Assembly (NCBI GenBank): GCA_035293565.1
Contig: DATGMP010000060.1
Coordinates: 1-64,000 of the forward strand
From: DATGMP01 sp035293565
GTDB lineage: Bacteria; Pseudomonadota; Alphaproteobacteria; BOG-932; Roseiterribacteraceae
Length of the DNA stretch: 64,000 bases
Direction: 5' to 3'
Shown here: positions 16,742-24,681 of the stretch, piece after piece
Layout: every line of letters starts with the position of its first letter
How positions within the stretch are numbered: position 1 is the first letter of the stretch
Notes under the pieces: generated by a model
What the model saw: only the letters and a program-made list of their open reading frames with translations
Database searches by the model: none
What the model was told of the DNA's origin: nothing
Position numbers and translations under genes: made by a program

Positions 16742-17118
16742 TTGGAATCCGTCGACCGCGCAAGCTCCGTTTGAAGCGCTTCGTAGTCGGCCTCGGCCTT
16801 GCGCTGTTCGAGCTCATCGAGCTCAGTCTGCAGGATCATCAATATGCGCGCGATATATTCCTGGCGCAGTGCTGCCCGCTCCTGCTTCGCTTGCGCATCC
16901 GGGCGCCAGGCGTCGATCTCCGCGGCCGACAGCAAGCCCCGTTCCGCCAGGATTCGCTCGACTGTGTCGAGCCGCTCGCGTGTGACGGCGAGCTCGCCGG
17001 CAACCGCCATTGTGATCGCGAGCACCTTGTCGATCGCCGGATCGTCAAAGAAATAGGGTCGACGCCCCTTGGCCTTGGCAGTAGAGCGCGACAGGTCGCG
17101 TTCGGATTCGCTCGCCAT
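16738..17118 (-). CDS. Small helical partner protein A (beside methyltransferase-like MT-A)
   Basis: 126 aa from ATG 17118, two bases after the MT-A stop. It has no known domain that I recognise. It shares a core with three other small proteins in this window (27614, 44731, 47957): a GRRPYFFDDPAIDKVL-like opening, a helix with E-L-x-V-x3-RLDT-x-E, then a short loop and a second helix. Heptad-like spacing of Leu/Val suggests a coiled coil. All four lie next to genes of the MT-A to MT-F family, so a complex with the methyltransferase-like protein is inferred. Confidence 0.75.
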   Translation of the reverse strand: MASESERDLSRSTAKAKGRRPYFFDDPAIDKVLAITMAVAGELAVTRERLDTVERILAERGLLSAAEIDAWRPDAQAKQERAALRQEYIARILMILQTELDELEQRKAEADYEALQTELARSTDSK

Positions 17119-17120
17119 CG

Positions 17121-18386
17121 TCAACGCTTCCAGCCGCCGAATCCGTACCATCCGGCGCCGCGGCCGAAATCCTTGCTGCCGCTCTCTCCGGCGTAATCCG
17201 GCTCCAATATCGGCGGAAAGCGAGTCTCGAGAATGTCCGCGCGATCGAAGCCGGCGCGCTCCAGCTCGTCCATCATGTTCATGTCATGGAGCGTAGTCCA
17301 GAAGGGCTCGTTGTTGTTGTGCGAGTCCCAGTCGCGTATGAACGCCTCGAATGGATCCATGCCGCGATAAGGGGGTTGCTCAAGGCTCAGCGTAAGACCG
17401 CCCGGCGCAAGCACGCGATATAGCTCCTTCATGATGCGGCGGAGCGCGACGACCGAGGTTTCGTGCCAAAACTGCGCCGTGACGACGAAATCGAAGCTGT
17501 CGTCTTCGAAACGCAACCGCTCGGCATTGATCTGTGCGAAATGAACATTGGTGATGCCCATCGATTTCGCCCTGGCATGGCCGTAGCGCAGCATCGGCGC
17601 GGCGGCGTCGATCGCCCAGACCTCCGCCTCGGGAAATTTGCGCGCCAGCGGCAGCGTGTTGTGCCCGAGGCCGGCGCCGAGATCGAGGATGCGGCGCGGC
17701 CGGAAGCTCGGCTCGTGCCGTTCCAACCAATCCACGATCGCGCGACCGCCCCCGTCATTGAAGCGTCCGAGCAATCCACCAGTAGTGGCAAAGATGCCGG
17801 TGTCGTAATTGGCAGGGCCGGACACGTCGCCCGGCTTGATCTCGCTGTGATAGCCGCCGGGCATGCAATGAATGTCGACAGCTGTTACGTAGCGCGGCAT
17901 CTCGACACTCGGATCCAGCTCCAAGGTCGGCGCGCCATCGTTCAGCCGTCGCGCCTTCTCGATCAGATCGTCGGCCTGACGCAGCACCATCGCGCGCCCG
18001 TTCTCTTGGCGCATTTCCATATAGCTGCGGCGCAGCGCCGACCAGAAACGGTAGAAGCCGTCGCGGCTCATCGCCTTGCGCACTTCCTGCCGCGTTTCGG
18101 GCGGCCGCCCCTTTTCGGCGACGAACGCCGGCTTCACCCGCGTCTCGTAGGCGAGCCGGTTGCCCGGAAAGACGGAGGTCGCCAGATGCTGGTTCAACGA
18201 AGCGAGGAAATTGAACCGCGCGATCTCGTCATGTCGGCCTTCCGGAAACATCTCGTGGCGGCCCACATCCGTCCAGGGCGGCGGGAGCTTGATTCCCTTG
18301 GCGTGCGCGGACAATCCGTTCGAGAGGAGCCAGCCCCGCTCGTGTCCCTGCCCTTGGGCACCTTCCGTCGCCTTGCCTTCCGCCAT
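17121..18386 (-). CDS. SAM-methyltransferase-like protein MT-A with conserved N-terminal extension
   Basis: 421 aa; GAGGAGCG precedes the ATG. The N-terminal about 200 residues include AYETRVKPAFVAEKGRPP and YVTAVDIHCMPGGYHSE, shared with five paralogs in this window. A class I methyltransferase fold follows: RILDLGAGLGHNTLPLA (motif I, about 230), AEVWAIDAAAPMLRYGHARA, FDFVVTAQFWHETS and VLAPGGLTLSLEQPPYRGM, then DWDSHNNNEPF and the C-terminal WYGFGGWK. Motif I is intact, so SAM binding is likely; the acceptor is unknown. It is second in the operon started by the CoA-transferase and is followed directly by partner A. Confidence 0.85.
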   Translation of the reverse strand: MAEGKATEGAQGQGHERGWLLSNGLSAHAKGIKLPPPWTDVGRHEMFPEGRHDEIARFNFLASLNQHLATSVFPGNRLAYETRVKPAFVAEKGRPPETRQEVRKAMSRDGFYRFWSALRRSYMEMRQENGRAMVLRQADDLIEKARRLNDGAPTLELDPSVEMPRYVTAVDIHCMPGGYHSEIKPGDVSGPANYDTGIFATTGGLLGRFNDGGGRAIVDWLERHEPSFRPRRILDLGAGLGHNTLPLARKFPEAEVWAIDAAAPMLRYGHARAKSMGITNVHFAQINAERLRFEDDSFDFVVTAQFWHETSVVALRRIMKELYRVLAPGGLTLSLEQPPYRGMDPFEAFIRDWDSHNNNEPFWTTLHDMNMMDELERAGFDRADILETRFPPILEPDYAGESGSKDFGRGAGWYGFGGWKR

Positions 18387-18403
18387 CTCACGCTCCTCTA
18401 TTC

Positions 18404-19621
18404 CTAGACGATGCCACGTCGCCCGAGTTCCGCGATCTTCGCATCGTCGAAGCCGAGCAGCCCTTTATAGACCTCTTCATTGTGCTCGCCGAGTTCCGGT
18501 CCCGCGAAACGTACTTGGCCAGGTGTCACGGACAGCTTTGGCGCGACATTCTGCATCGCCAGCGCGCCGAAGATCTTGTGAGGGATACGGATAATCGCTT
18601 CGCGGGCCTTGAAATGCGCATCGTCCAGCATCTCGGGTGCGCGATAGATCCGTCCGACCGGCACCGCCGCCTCGTTCATCAACGTAATCACCTGGTCGAC
18701 CGTCAGGTTCCGCGTCCAATCGTCGATGAGGGCATCGAGCTCCACCTGATTGGCGCCCCGGGCCCCGTGCGAGGAATATCGTGCGTCATCGCTTAACTCC
18801 GGCCGCCCCATCGCCGCCGCGAAACGGCGAAATACGGAATCCTGGTTGGCAGCGATCAGGACCATGCCGTCCCGGCACGTATAGGCATTGGCGGGCGCGA
18901 CATTGGGCAGCACGGCGCCGGTGCGCTCGCGAATATAGTCAGCCTTGTCATATTCGGTGATCAGCGACTCCATCATCGCCAGAACAGCCTCATAGATGGC
19001 GCTGTCGACCACCTGTCCGCGGCCGGTGCGCTTCGACGCGTGCAGCGCCATGAGGCCACCCAGGGCCGCGAAGACCGCCGCTAGCGAGTCGCCGATCGAG
19101 ATGCCGGCCCGCGCCGGTGGCCGATCGGGTTCGCCGATTACGTAGCGCAATCCACCCATGGCCTCGCCGATCGAGCCGAACCCTGCTTCCCGGGACCGCG
19201 GGCCGGTCTGTCCATAACCGGAGACGCGGATCATGATGAGCTTGGGATTGATCTCGGCCAGCGCCTCATAGCTGAGGCCCCACTTTTCCATCGTGCCCGG
19301 TCGGAAATTCTCGATCAGAATGTCGGAGCGCTGGACGAGGTCGCGCACGATCTGCTGGCCTTCCGGCTGGCGAACATCGAGCGTTACCGACTTCTTGTTG
19401 CGCGCGACGACCGGCCACCAGAGCGACTTCCCATGCGGCTTCTCGCGGCCCCATTGCCGCATCGGATCGCCCACCTTGGGTTGCTCGATTTTGATGACCT
19501 CCGCGCCAAAATCGCCGTAAAGCTGGCCGCAGAAGGGCCCGGCCAAAAGCTGGCCCATTTCGACGACCCGCAAATCGGCGAGCGGCCCGACCGATGCCGC
19601 CGCGGCTGTTTCCTCGTCCAT
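18404..19621 (-). CDS. CaiB/BaiF-type family III CoA-transferase
   Basis: 405 aa, the usual length. LADLRVVEMGQLLAGPFCGQ and GDFGAEVIKIEQPKVGDPMR form the N-terminal CoA-binding region. GISIGDSLAAVFAALGGLMAL contains the expected catalytic Asp, and VNDERGGGAGR-like linkers are in other frames only. Family III enzymes move CoA from a donor thioester to a free acid through an aspartyl-CoA intermediate. It is the first gene of a six-gene minus-strand operon (19621 to 14616), starting 21 bp from the perfect palindrome at 19642-19659, and diverges from the HMG-CoA lyase-type gene. Substrate unknown. Confidence 0.92.
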   Translation of the reverse strand: MDEETAAAASVGPLADLRVVEMGQLLAGPFCGQLYGDFGAEVIKIEQPKVGDPMRQWGREKPHGKSLWWPVVARNKKSVTLDVRQPEGQQIVRDLVQRSDILIENFRPGTMEKWGLSYEALAEINPKLIMIRVSGYGQTGPRSREAGFGSIGEAMGGLRYVIGEPDRPPARAGISIGDSLAAVFAALGGLMALHASKRTGRGQVVDSAIYEAVLAMMESLITEYDKADYIRERTGAVLPNVAPANAYTCRDGMVLIAANQDSVFRRFAAAMGRPELSDDARYSSHGARGANQVELDALIDDWTRNLTVDQVITLMNEAAVPVGRIYRAPEMLDDAHFKAREAIIRIPHKIFGALAMQNVAPKLSVTPGQVRFAGPELGEHNEEVYKGLLGFDDAKIAELGRRGIV

Positions 19622-19641
19622 TCAGCGACCGAACTCGAGAG

Positions 19642-19659
19642 ATTATGTCCGGACATAAT
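19642..19659. promoter_or_regulatory. Operator: perfect 18-bp palindrome ATTATGTCCGGACATAAT
   Basis: The sequence equals its own reverse complement over all 18 bases. It lies between divergent starts: 21 bp from the CoA-transferase ATG and 60 bp from the HMG-CoA lyase-type ATG. Close relatives occur at 27537, 29181, 36641, 40332, 42331, 48268, 52617 and 54091, each near a transcription-unit start. This is the best copy and probably controls both divergent operons. The binding protein is unknown; the double-TetR regulator is a candidate. Confidence 0.75.
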
Positions 19660-19719
19660 TGCGCGCTCGGCTCCGATCTGGCAATATCAAATGCATCTTT
19701 GATCTTCGTTCGGAGCTCC

Positions 19720-20640
19720 ATGGCGCCCCAATCCGTAACGCTGGTCGAGGTCGGCCTCAGGGACGGCCTTCAGAACGAGCGCGTTGTGTTTTCGACCAAT
19801 GCGAAGATCGAGTTCGCGCGCCGGCTGGCGGCGAGCGGCGTTCGGCGGATGGAGGCGACGAGCTTCGTGAACCCGGCGCGTGTGCCGCAGATGGCGGACG
19901 CCGAGGCGCTGATGGCCAATTTGCCGCGCGGCCACGGCGTTTCGTATATCGGACTCGTTCTGAACCAGCGCGGCTTCGAGCGCGCGGTGGCAGCCGGCTG
20001 CGACGAGATCGGGTTCGTGATCGTGGCCAGCGACAGCTTTAGCCGGCGCAACCAGGGCATGGGCACATCCGAGGGGCTGGCGCTGTGGCACCTGATCGCG
20101 GCCGAGGCCGCCGATCGCGGCATCAAGGCGAGCGTCATGATTTCGGCAGCGTGCGGCTGTCCTTTCGAAGGACGCGTCCCGGTCGCGCGCGTATTGGAGC
20201 TCGCGGCCGAGGTCGTGAAATCGCCTGCGATCGAGCTGGCTATCGCCGATACGATCGGGGTCGGCGTGCCGACCCAAGTCACGGCGATCGTCGAGGGTGC
20301 GCGGCGCCTGGCGGAAGATCGGCCGATCCGCGTCCATTTCCACAACACCCGCAACACCGCCATCGCCAATATCGCGGCGGCCATCGCCGCGGGCGCGTCG
20401 ATTGTCGATGCGTCGGCCGGCGGGATCGGCGGCTGCCCCTTCGCGCCGCGCGCGACCGGCAACGTGGCGACCGAGGACGTGCTTTATATGCTGCATCATA
20501 TGGGGATCGAAACCGGCGTATCGCTCGCCGGCGCTATCGAAACGGCCCGCTGGCTCGAAGAGCAGCTCGGGCGTCCTGTGCCGGGCCTGGTTTCGAAGGC
20601 AGGCGATTTTCCGGCCGAACCGGCGCGCGACGCGGCCTAA
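19720..20640 (+). CDS. Hydroxymethylglutaryl-CoA lyase family enzyme
   Basis: 306 aa from ATG 19720 (CGGAGCTCC upstream); earlier ATGs sit in or before the operator. It opens VTLVEVGLRDGLQNE, the TIM-barrel metal/substrate motif of HMG-CoA lyases, and has ISAACGCPFEGRV, IADTIGVGVP, VHFHNTRNTAIAN (His ligands) and the Cys loop GGIGGCPFAPRATGNVATED. The family cleaves 3-hydroxy-3-methyl-acyl-CoA thioesters to a ketone or acetoacetate plus acyl-CoA. Here the partner genes are HyuA/HyuB and a divergent CoA-transferase, so the substrate may be a different 3-hydroxyacyl-CoA. Confidence 0.92.
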   Translation: MAPQSVTLVEVGLRDGLQNERVVFSTNAKIEFARRLAASGVRRMEATSFVNPARVPQMADAEALMANLPRGHGVSYIGLVLNQRGFERAVAAGCDEIGFVIVASDSFSRRNQGMGTSEGLALWHLIAAEAADRGIKASVMISAACGCPFEGRVPVARVLELAAEVVKSPAIELAIADTIGVGVPTQVTAIVEGARRLAEDRPIRVHFHNTRNTAIANIAAAIAAGASIVDASAGGIGGCPFAPRATGNVATEDVLYMLHHMGIETGVSLAGAIETARWLEEQLGRPVPGLVSKAGDFPAEPARDAA

Positions 20641-20667
20641 AGTCAGCAACGAACGGAGGTCCCTTGG

Positions 20668-22740
20668 ATGGCGTACCGGTTGGGTGTTGATGTCGGCGGG
20701 ACCTTCACCGATCTGGCGCTGATCGACGAGGCGAGCGGGCGAACCTTTCGAGCGAAGACGCCATCGACGCCGAGCGACCAATCGGAAGGCGTCATGGCCG
20801 GCATCCGCAAAGTCTGCGCCCTGGCCGGAATAGAAGCTTCGGAGATCAGAGAACTGATGCACGGCACAACCGTCGCGACCAACGCCATCCTGGAAGGCAA
20901 GGGCGCGATGGTCGGGCTGGTGACGACCGAAGGCTATCGCCAAGTCTTGCAGATCGGGCGGTCGTTGGTGCCCGGCGGACTCGCCGGCTGGATCGTCTGG
21001 CCGAAGCCGACGCCACTCGCGCTCCTGGAAAACACGGTCGAGGTCAAGGAGCGGATCGGAGCCCGCGGCGACGTGGTGCGCCCGCTCGACGAGGCAAGCG
21101 CGCGGGCCGCGCTGCAGACGTTGAAGGCGCGCGCGGTCCAGGCGGTGACCGTGTCCTTCATCAATGCTTTCGCCAATCCCGCGCATGAGCGGCGAATCCG
21201 TGAGCTCGCGGCGGAGATCCTGCCCGGCGTACCCTTGTCACTCTCCTCCGACATACTGCCGGAGATGCGGGAATATGAGCGCGCGCTGACGACGGTCGCC
21301 AATTCCTACGTCCGACCGACGGTGGCCAAATATTTGGCCAACCTCGAGCAGAAGCTGGAGGGTGAGCAAGTGAGCGCAAAACTCAGGGTGTTGCGCTCCG
21401 ACGGCGGGCTGATGGCCTTCTCGGTTGCCGAGGAGGCGCCCGTCAATCTTTTGATGTCGGGTCCGGCAGGCGGCGTTACCGGCGCGCTTTGGGTATGCCT
21501 TCAGGCGGGCTTCCGGAATTTGCTGACCTTCGACATGGGCGGAACCTCGACCGATGTGGCGCTTATCGAAAATGGCGAGCCGCGGATCAGGCGCGACACG
21601 CGGGTCGGTAGCGTCACGGTGCGCGCCTCGTCCCTGGACGTGCGCACGGTGGGTGCCGGCGGTGGATCGATCGCCAAGGTGCCGGAACTGACCAAGGCGC
21701 TCCGCGTCGGCCCGGAGAGCGCCGGCGCCGCGCCGGGACCTGCCGCCTATGGCCAGGGCGGCACGCAACCCACGGTCACCGACGCGAATGTGGTGCTGGG
21801 CTATCTGCCGACAGCGCTCCTTGGTGGCGAGATGAAGCTCGACAAGAAGGCCGCGGAAGCGGCGATCGGTACCGTCGCCGAAGCTCTCGGAATCGGCCTG
21901 AAAGAGGCGGCGGCAGGGATCGTCGATATCGTCAACGAGAACATGCTGGGCGCCTTGAGGCTCGTATCGATCGAGCAGGGCTACGATCCCCGCGAATTCG
22001 CGCTGGTTGCGTTTGGCGGCGCGGGCCCGCTGCACGCGAATGCGCTCGGCAAGCTCACCGGCGCATGGCCGGTGATCATCCCCGCCTCGCCGGGCATCCT
22101 CTGCGCCTATGGCGACGTGACGACGCGCGTCCGCAATGAGGCCTCGCGGACCTTCATTCGGCGCGTCGGCGAAACCAGCGCGGGCCAAGTCGAGGCGATC
22201 TTGCGCGAGCTCGCCGAAATCGCGGCCGATGCCCTCACCCGCGAGGGCGTCGCGGCCTCTGAACAGGTGGTGCGCTACGAAATCGATTTGCGTTACCACG
22301 GGCAGGGTTTCGAAGTGCCAATTCCCATTACGATCGACGACGTCGCTTCGAACGGCCTGGCAAACGCCGGCAGCAGCTTCGATCAGATCCATCAGCGGAT
22401 GTTCACCTTCTCGCTCGATGTCCCGCACGAGATCGTCAACCTTCGCGCGATCGTCATGGGGAAACCCGCGAACGTCTTGGCCGATACGGTCGAAGCCGGT
22501 GACGAGCATGCCGCGCACGCCGCCTACGACAGCACATCGATCTATGTCGACGGTGCCGACCACCCGGCTATAATCTACGATCGGGCAAAGCTCAAAGCTG
22601 GCAACAGGATCGTCGGCCCCGCCATTCTGACGCAGATGGACACGACCACGCTGATTTTGCCCGGCCACGCCGGCACGGTCGACGAATACGGCAATGTCCT
22701 GATCCGTCCGGTCACGCATCGAAGCGGAGAACAGCGATGA
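20668..22740 (+). CDS. hyuA: Hydantoinase/oxoprolinase family subunit A (N-methylhydantoinase A-like)
   Basis: 690 aa; GGAGGTCCC precedes the ATG. It begins YRLGVDVGGTFTDLALIDE, the ASKHA-type phosphate-binding motif, with LMHGTTVATNAILEGKGA, FDMGGTSTDVALIENGEP and ALVAFGGAGPLHANALG further on. Family members use ATP to activate cyclic amides (5-oxoproline, N-methylhydantoin) or ketones for carboxylation, with HyuB as partner. Its stop overlaps the hyuB start (ATGA), indicating a heteromeric enzyme. The nearby amidohydrolases make a cyclic amide or lactam a reasonable substrate, but acetone carboxylase-like chemistry is not excluded. Confidence 0.92.
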   Translation: MAYRLGVDVGGTFTDLALIDEASGRTFRAKTPSTPSDQSEGVMAGIRKVCALAGIEASEIRELMHGTTVATNAILEGKGAMVGLVTTEGYRQVLQIGRSLVPGGLAGWIVWPKPTPLALLENTVEVKERIGARGDVVRPLDEASARAALQTLKARAVQAVTVSFINAFANPAHERRIRELAAEILPGVPLSLSSDILPEMREYERALTTVANSYVRPTVAKYLANLEQKLEGEQVSAKLRVLRSDGGLMAFSVAEEAPVNLLMSGPAGGVTGALWVCLQAGFRNLLTFDMGGTSTDVALIENGEPRIRRDTRVGSVTVRASSLDVRTVGAGGGSIAKVPELTKALRVGPESAGAAPGPAAYGQGGTQPTVTDANVVLGYLPTALLGGEMKLDKKAAEAAIGTVAEALGIGLKEAAAGIVDIVNENMLGALRLVSIEQGYDPREFALVAFGGAGPLHANALGKLTGAWPVIIPASPGILCAYGDVTTRVRNEASRTFIRRVGETSAGQVEAILRELAEIAADALTREGVAASEQVVRYEIDLRYHGQGFEVPIPITIDDVASNGLANAGSSFDQIHQRMFTFSLDVPHEIVNLRAIVMGKPANVLADTVEAGDEHAAHAAYDSTSIYVDGADHPAIIYDRAKLKAGNRIVGPAILTQMDTTTLILPGHAGTVDEYGNVLIRPVTHRSGEQR

Positions 22741-24632
22741 GCAAGCGGCGGGCCCGTATCATCGAAACCAATCCCGAGCCGTTCGAGGCCACGAACGTGG
22801 ATGCGATCACGCTCGATATTATCGAAAGCGCGCTCCGCAACGCGCGCTACGAGATGGACGCCGTGCTGTTCCGTACGGCGATGTCGCCCGGTATCCGCGA
22901 GCAACACGACGAATTTCCACTAATCGCGAATCGCGACGGCAAGATGGTGGTCGGCCAGTTCGGCTCCTTCATCGATGGCTTCCTGTCGGAATATGATGGC
23001 GAAATCGAGGAAGGCGACCTTTTCCTCACCAACGATCCGTACAGCGTCGCCGGCGCCATCAGCCATCTGAACGACTGGCTGGTGTTGTTGCCGATCTTTT
23101 TCGACGGTCGGGTCGTCGGCTGGTCGGCGATGTTCGGCCATATGACCGACGTCGGCGGCAAGGTGCCGGGATCTCTGCCAACCGACGCCGCGACGATCTA
23201 TGAGGAAGGTATTCGCTTCTCGCCCTTCAAGCTCTACGCAAAGGGCGTCCGCAACACAGAGCTGGTCGAGCTATTGGTGCGCCAGTGCCGGCTACCTCAT
23301 TGGAACCGGTCGGATTTGAACGCAGTGGTGGCGGCCTGCCGGACTGCGGAGCGCCGCGTGATCGAGATGTGCGAACGCTTCGGCGACAGCGTGGTCGTCG
23401 CGGCGATGCAGGCGGCGCTCGACCGCAATCGCCGCGCCATGGGCCAGCTGATCCGCAACACCGTCGGCGAGCAGGAGGTCTCATTCGAAGACTATATCTG
23501 CGACGACGGGCGCGGACACGGACCCTACAAGCTGAAATGCTCGATGAAACGCATCGGCGAGAAGGTGATCCTCGACTGGACGGGAACGGACCCGCAATCG
23601 GACAGCTCGATCAACTTCTTCTTGAACGAGAATATGTTCAAGATGTTCTTCGGCATCTACATGGTCATGGTCTTCGACCCGCAGATCCTGTTCAATGACG
23701 GGTTCTACGACCTGGTCGACGTGATTATTCCCGAAGGCTGCCTCTTGAAGCCGCGCTTCCCGGCGGCGCTAAGCTGCCGCACGCACGCGCTGGGTCGCGT
23801 ATTCGACATATTGGGCGGGCTCCTGGGCCAGCGGCAGCCGGAATTCCTATGCGCCGCCGGCTTCTCCTCCTCGCCGCACCTGATGTATTCCGGAACGAAC
23901 GCCAAGGGCGAATGGTATCAGCTGTTCCAGATCGGATTCGGCGGCATCCCCGGACGGCCGTTCGGCGATGGTCCCGATGGGCATTCGCTGTGGCCTTCCT
24001 TCACCAACGTGCCGAACGAATTCCTCGAAGCGTATTTCCCGCTGCGCATCGAGCGGTACGAGACTGTGCCGGATTCGGGCGGCCCCGGATTCTTCCGCGG
24101 CGGCAACGGGCTCGACATGACGTATTGCTTTCTCGAGAAAGGTGAGATCTCGATCCATGACGACCGTTGGTTCACCTACCCCTGGGGAGTGAATGGCGGG
24201 CTGCCCGGGGCACGGTCGCGCAAGATCCTGAAGCGCGTCGACGGCACGAGCGAGATCCTGCCTTCCAAATGCGATCGCATCACCGTCAATCCAGGTGACC
24301 AGCTGCAATACATCACTTGGGGCGGTGGCGGCTGGGGCGATCCGCTGACGCGCGACCCGGAGCTGGTCGCGCTCGAAGCCCGTCGGGGACTCGTGACGCC
24401 GGCCGGAGCGCGCCGATATGGCGTCGTCCTTACAGATCAGGACGGGCACGGCGACTGGCAGGTCGATCAGGCCGCCACCACATTGCTCCGCGCCGAAATA
24501 AATGGGCAGGCGAGCAACAAGATCTTCGATTTCGGCCCGCCGATCGACGCGCTACGGGCGAATTGCCTGGCGGAGACCGGTCTGCCTCCCCCGCTGCCGC
24601 CCGAGCCGCGGATCCCGCTCGCCGCCGAATGA
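22737..24632 (+). CDS. hyuB: Hydantoinase/oxoprolinase family subunit B (N-methylhydantoinase B-like)
   Basis: 631 aa, overlapping hyuA by ATGA. VDAITLDIIESALRNARYEMDAV, SPGIREQHDEFPLI, GDLFLTNDPYS and the long C-terminal half with DSGGPGFFRGGNGLDMTYCF and GGGGWGDPLTRDPELV are standard HyuB blocks. It forms the hydrolytic or carboxylating complex with HyuA. It ends the operon; a strong hairpin follows at 24634-24659. The family is often hard to tell apart from acetone/acetophenone carboxylase subunits by sequence alone. Confidence 0.92.
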   Translation: MSKRRARIIETNPEPFEATNVDAITLDIIESALRNARYEMDAVLFRTAMSPGIREQHDEFPLIANRDGKMVVGQFGSFIDGFLSEYDGEIEEGDLFLTNDPYSVAGAISHLNDWLVLLPIFFDGRVVGWSAMFGHMTDVGGKVPGSLPTDAATIYEEGIRFSPFKLYAKGVRNTELVELLVRQCRLPHWNRSDLNAVVAACRTAERRVIEMCERFGDSVVVAAMQAALDRNRRAMGQLIRNTVGEQEVSFEDYICDDGRGHGPYKLKCSMKRIGEKVILDWTGTDPQSDSSINFFLNENMFKMFFGIYMVMVFDPQILFNDGFYDLVDVIIPEGCLLKPRFPAALSCRTHALGRVFDILGGLLGQRQPEFLCAAGFSSSPHLMYSGTNAKGEWYQLFQIGFGGIPGRPFGDGPDGHSLWPSFTNVPNEFLEAYFPLRIERYETVPDSGGPGFFRGGNGLDMTYCFLEKGEISIHDDRWFTYPWGVNGGLPGARSRKILKRVDGTSEILPSKCDRITVNPGDQLQYITWGGGGWGDPLTRDPELVALEARRGLVTPAGARRYGVVLTDQDGHGDWQVDQAATTLLRAEINGQASNKIFDFGPPIDALRANCLAETGLPPPLPPEPRIPLAAE

Positions 24633-24633
24633 A

Positions 24634-24659
24634 AACGGCGCTCCGACGGGAGCGCCGTT
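24634..24659 (-). terminator. Rho-independent terminator between hyuB and the TonB-OmpA gene
   Basis: An 11-bp perfect stem AACGGCGCTCC / GGAGCGCCGTT with a four-base loop. On the minus strand it is followed by TTTTC, so it best terminates the TonB-OmpA gene ending at 24682; it may also act on hyuB from the other side. Confidence 0.8.
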
Positions 24660-24681
24660 CTCGTTCGATGCGTGGCCAGCG

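Noticed and set aside
19687..22719. Long minus-strand reading frames of 499 and 493 codons (19687-21186 and 21238-22719)
   Set aside because: They lie exactly antisense to the HMG-CoA lyase-type and hyuA genes, have Arg/Asp/His-rich composition with no family match, and reflect the codon bias of GC-rich genes.
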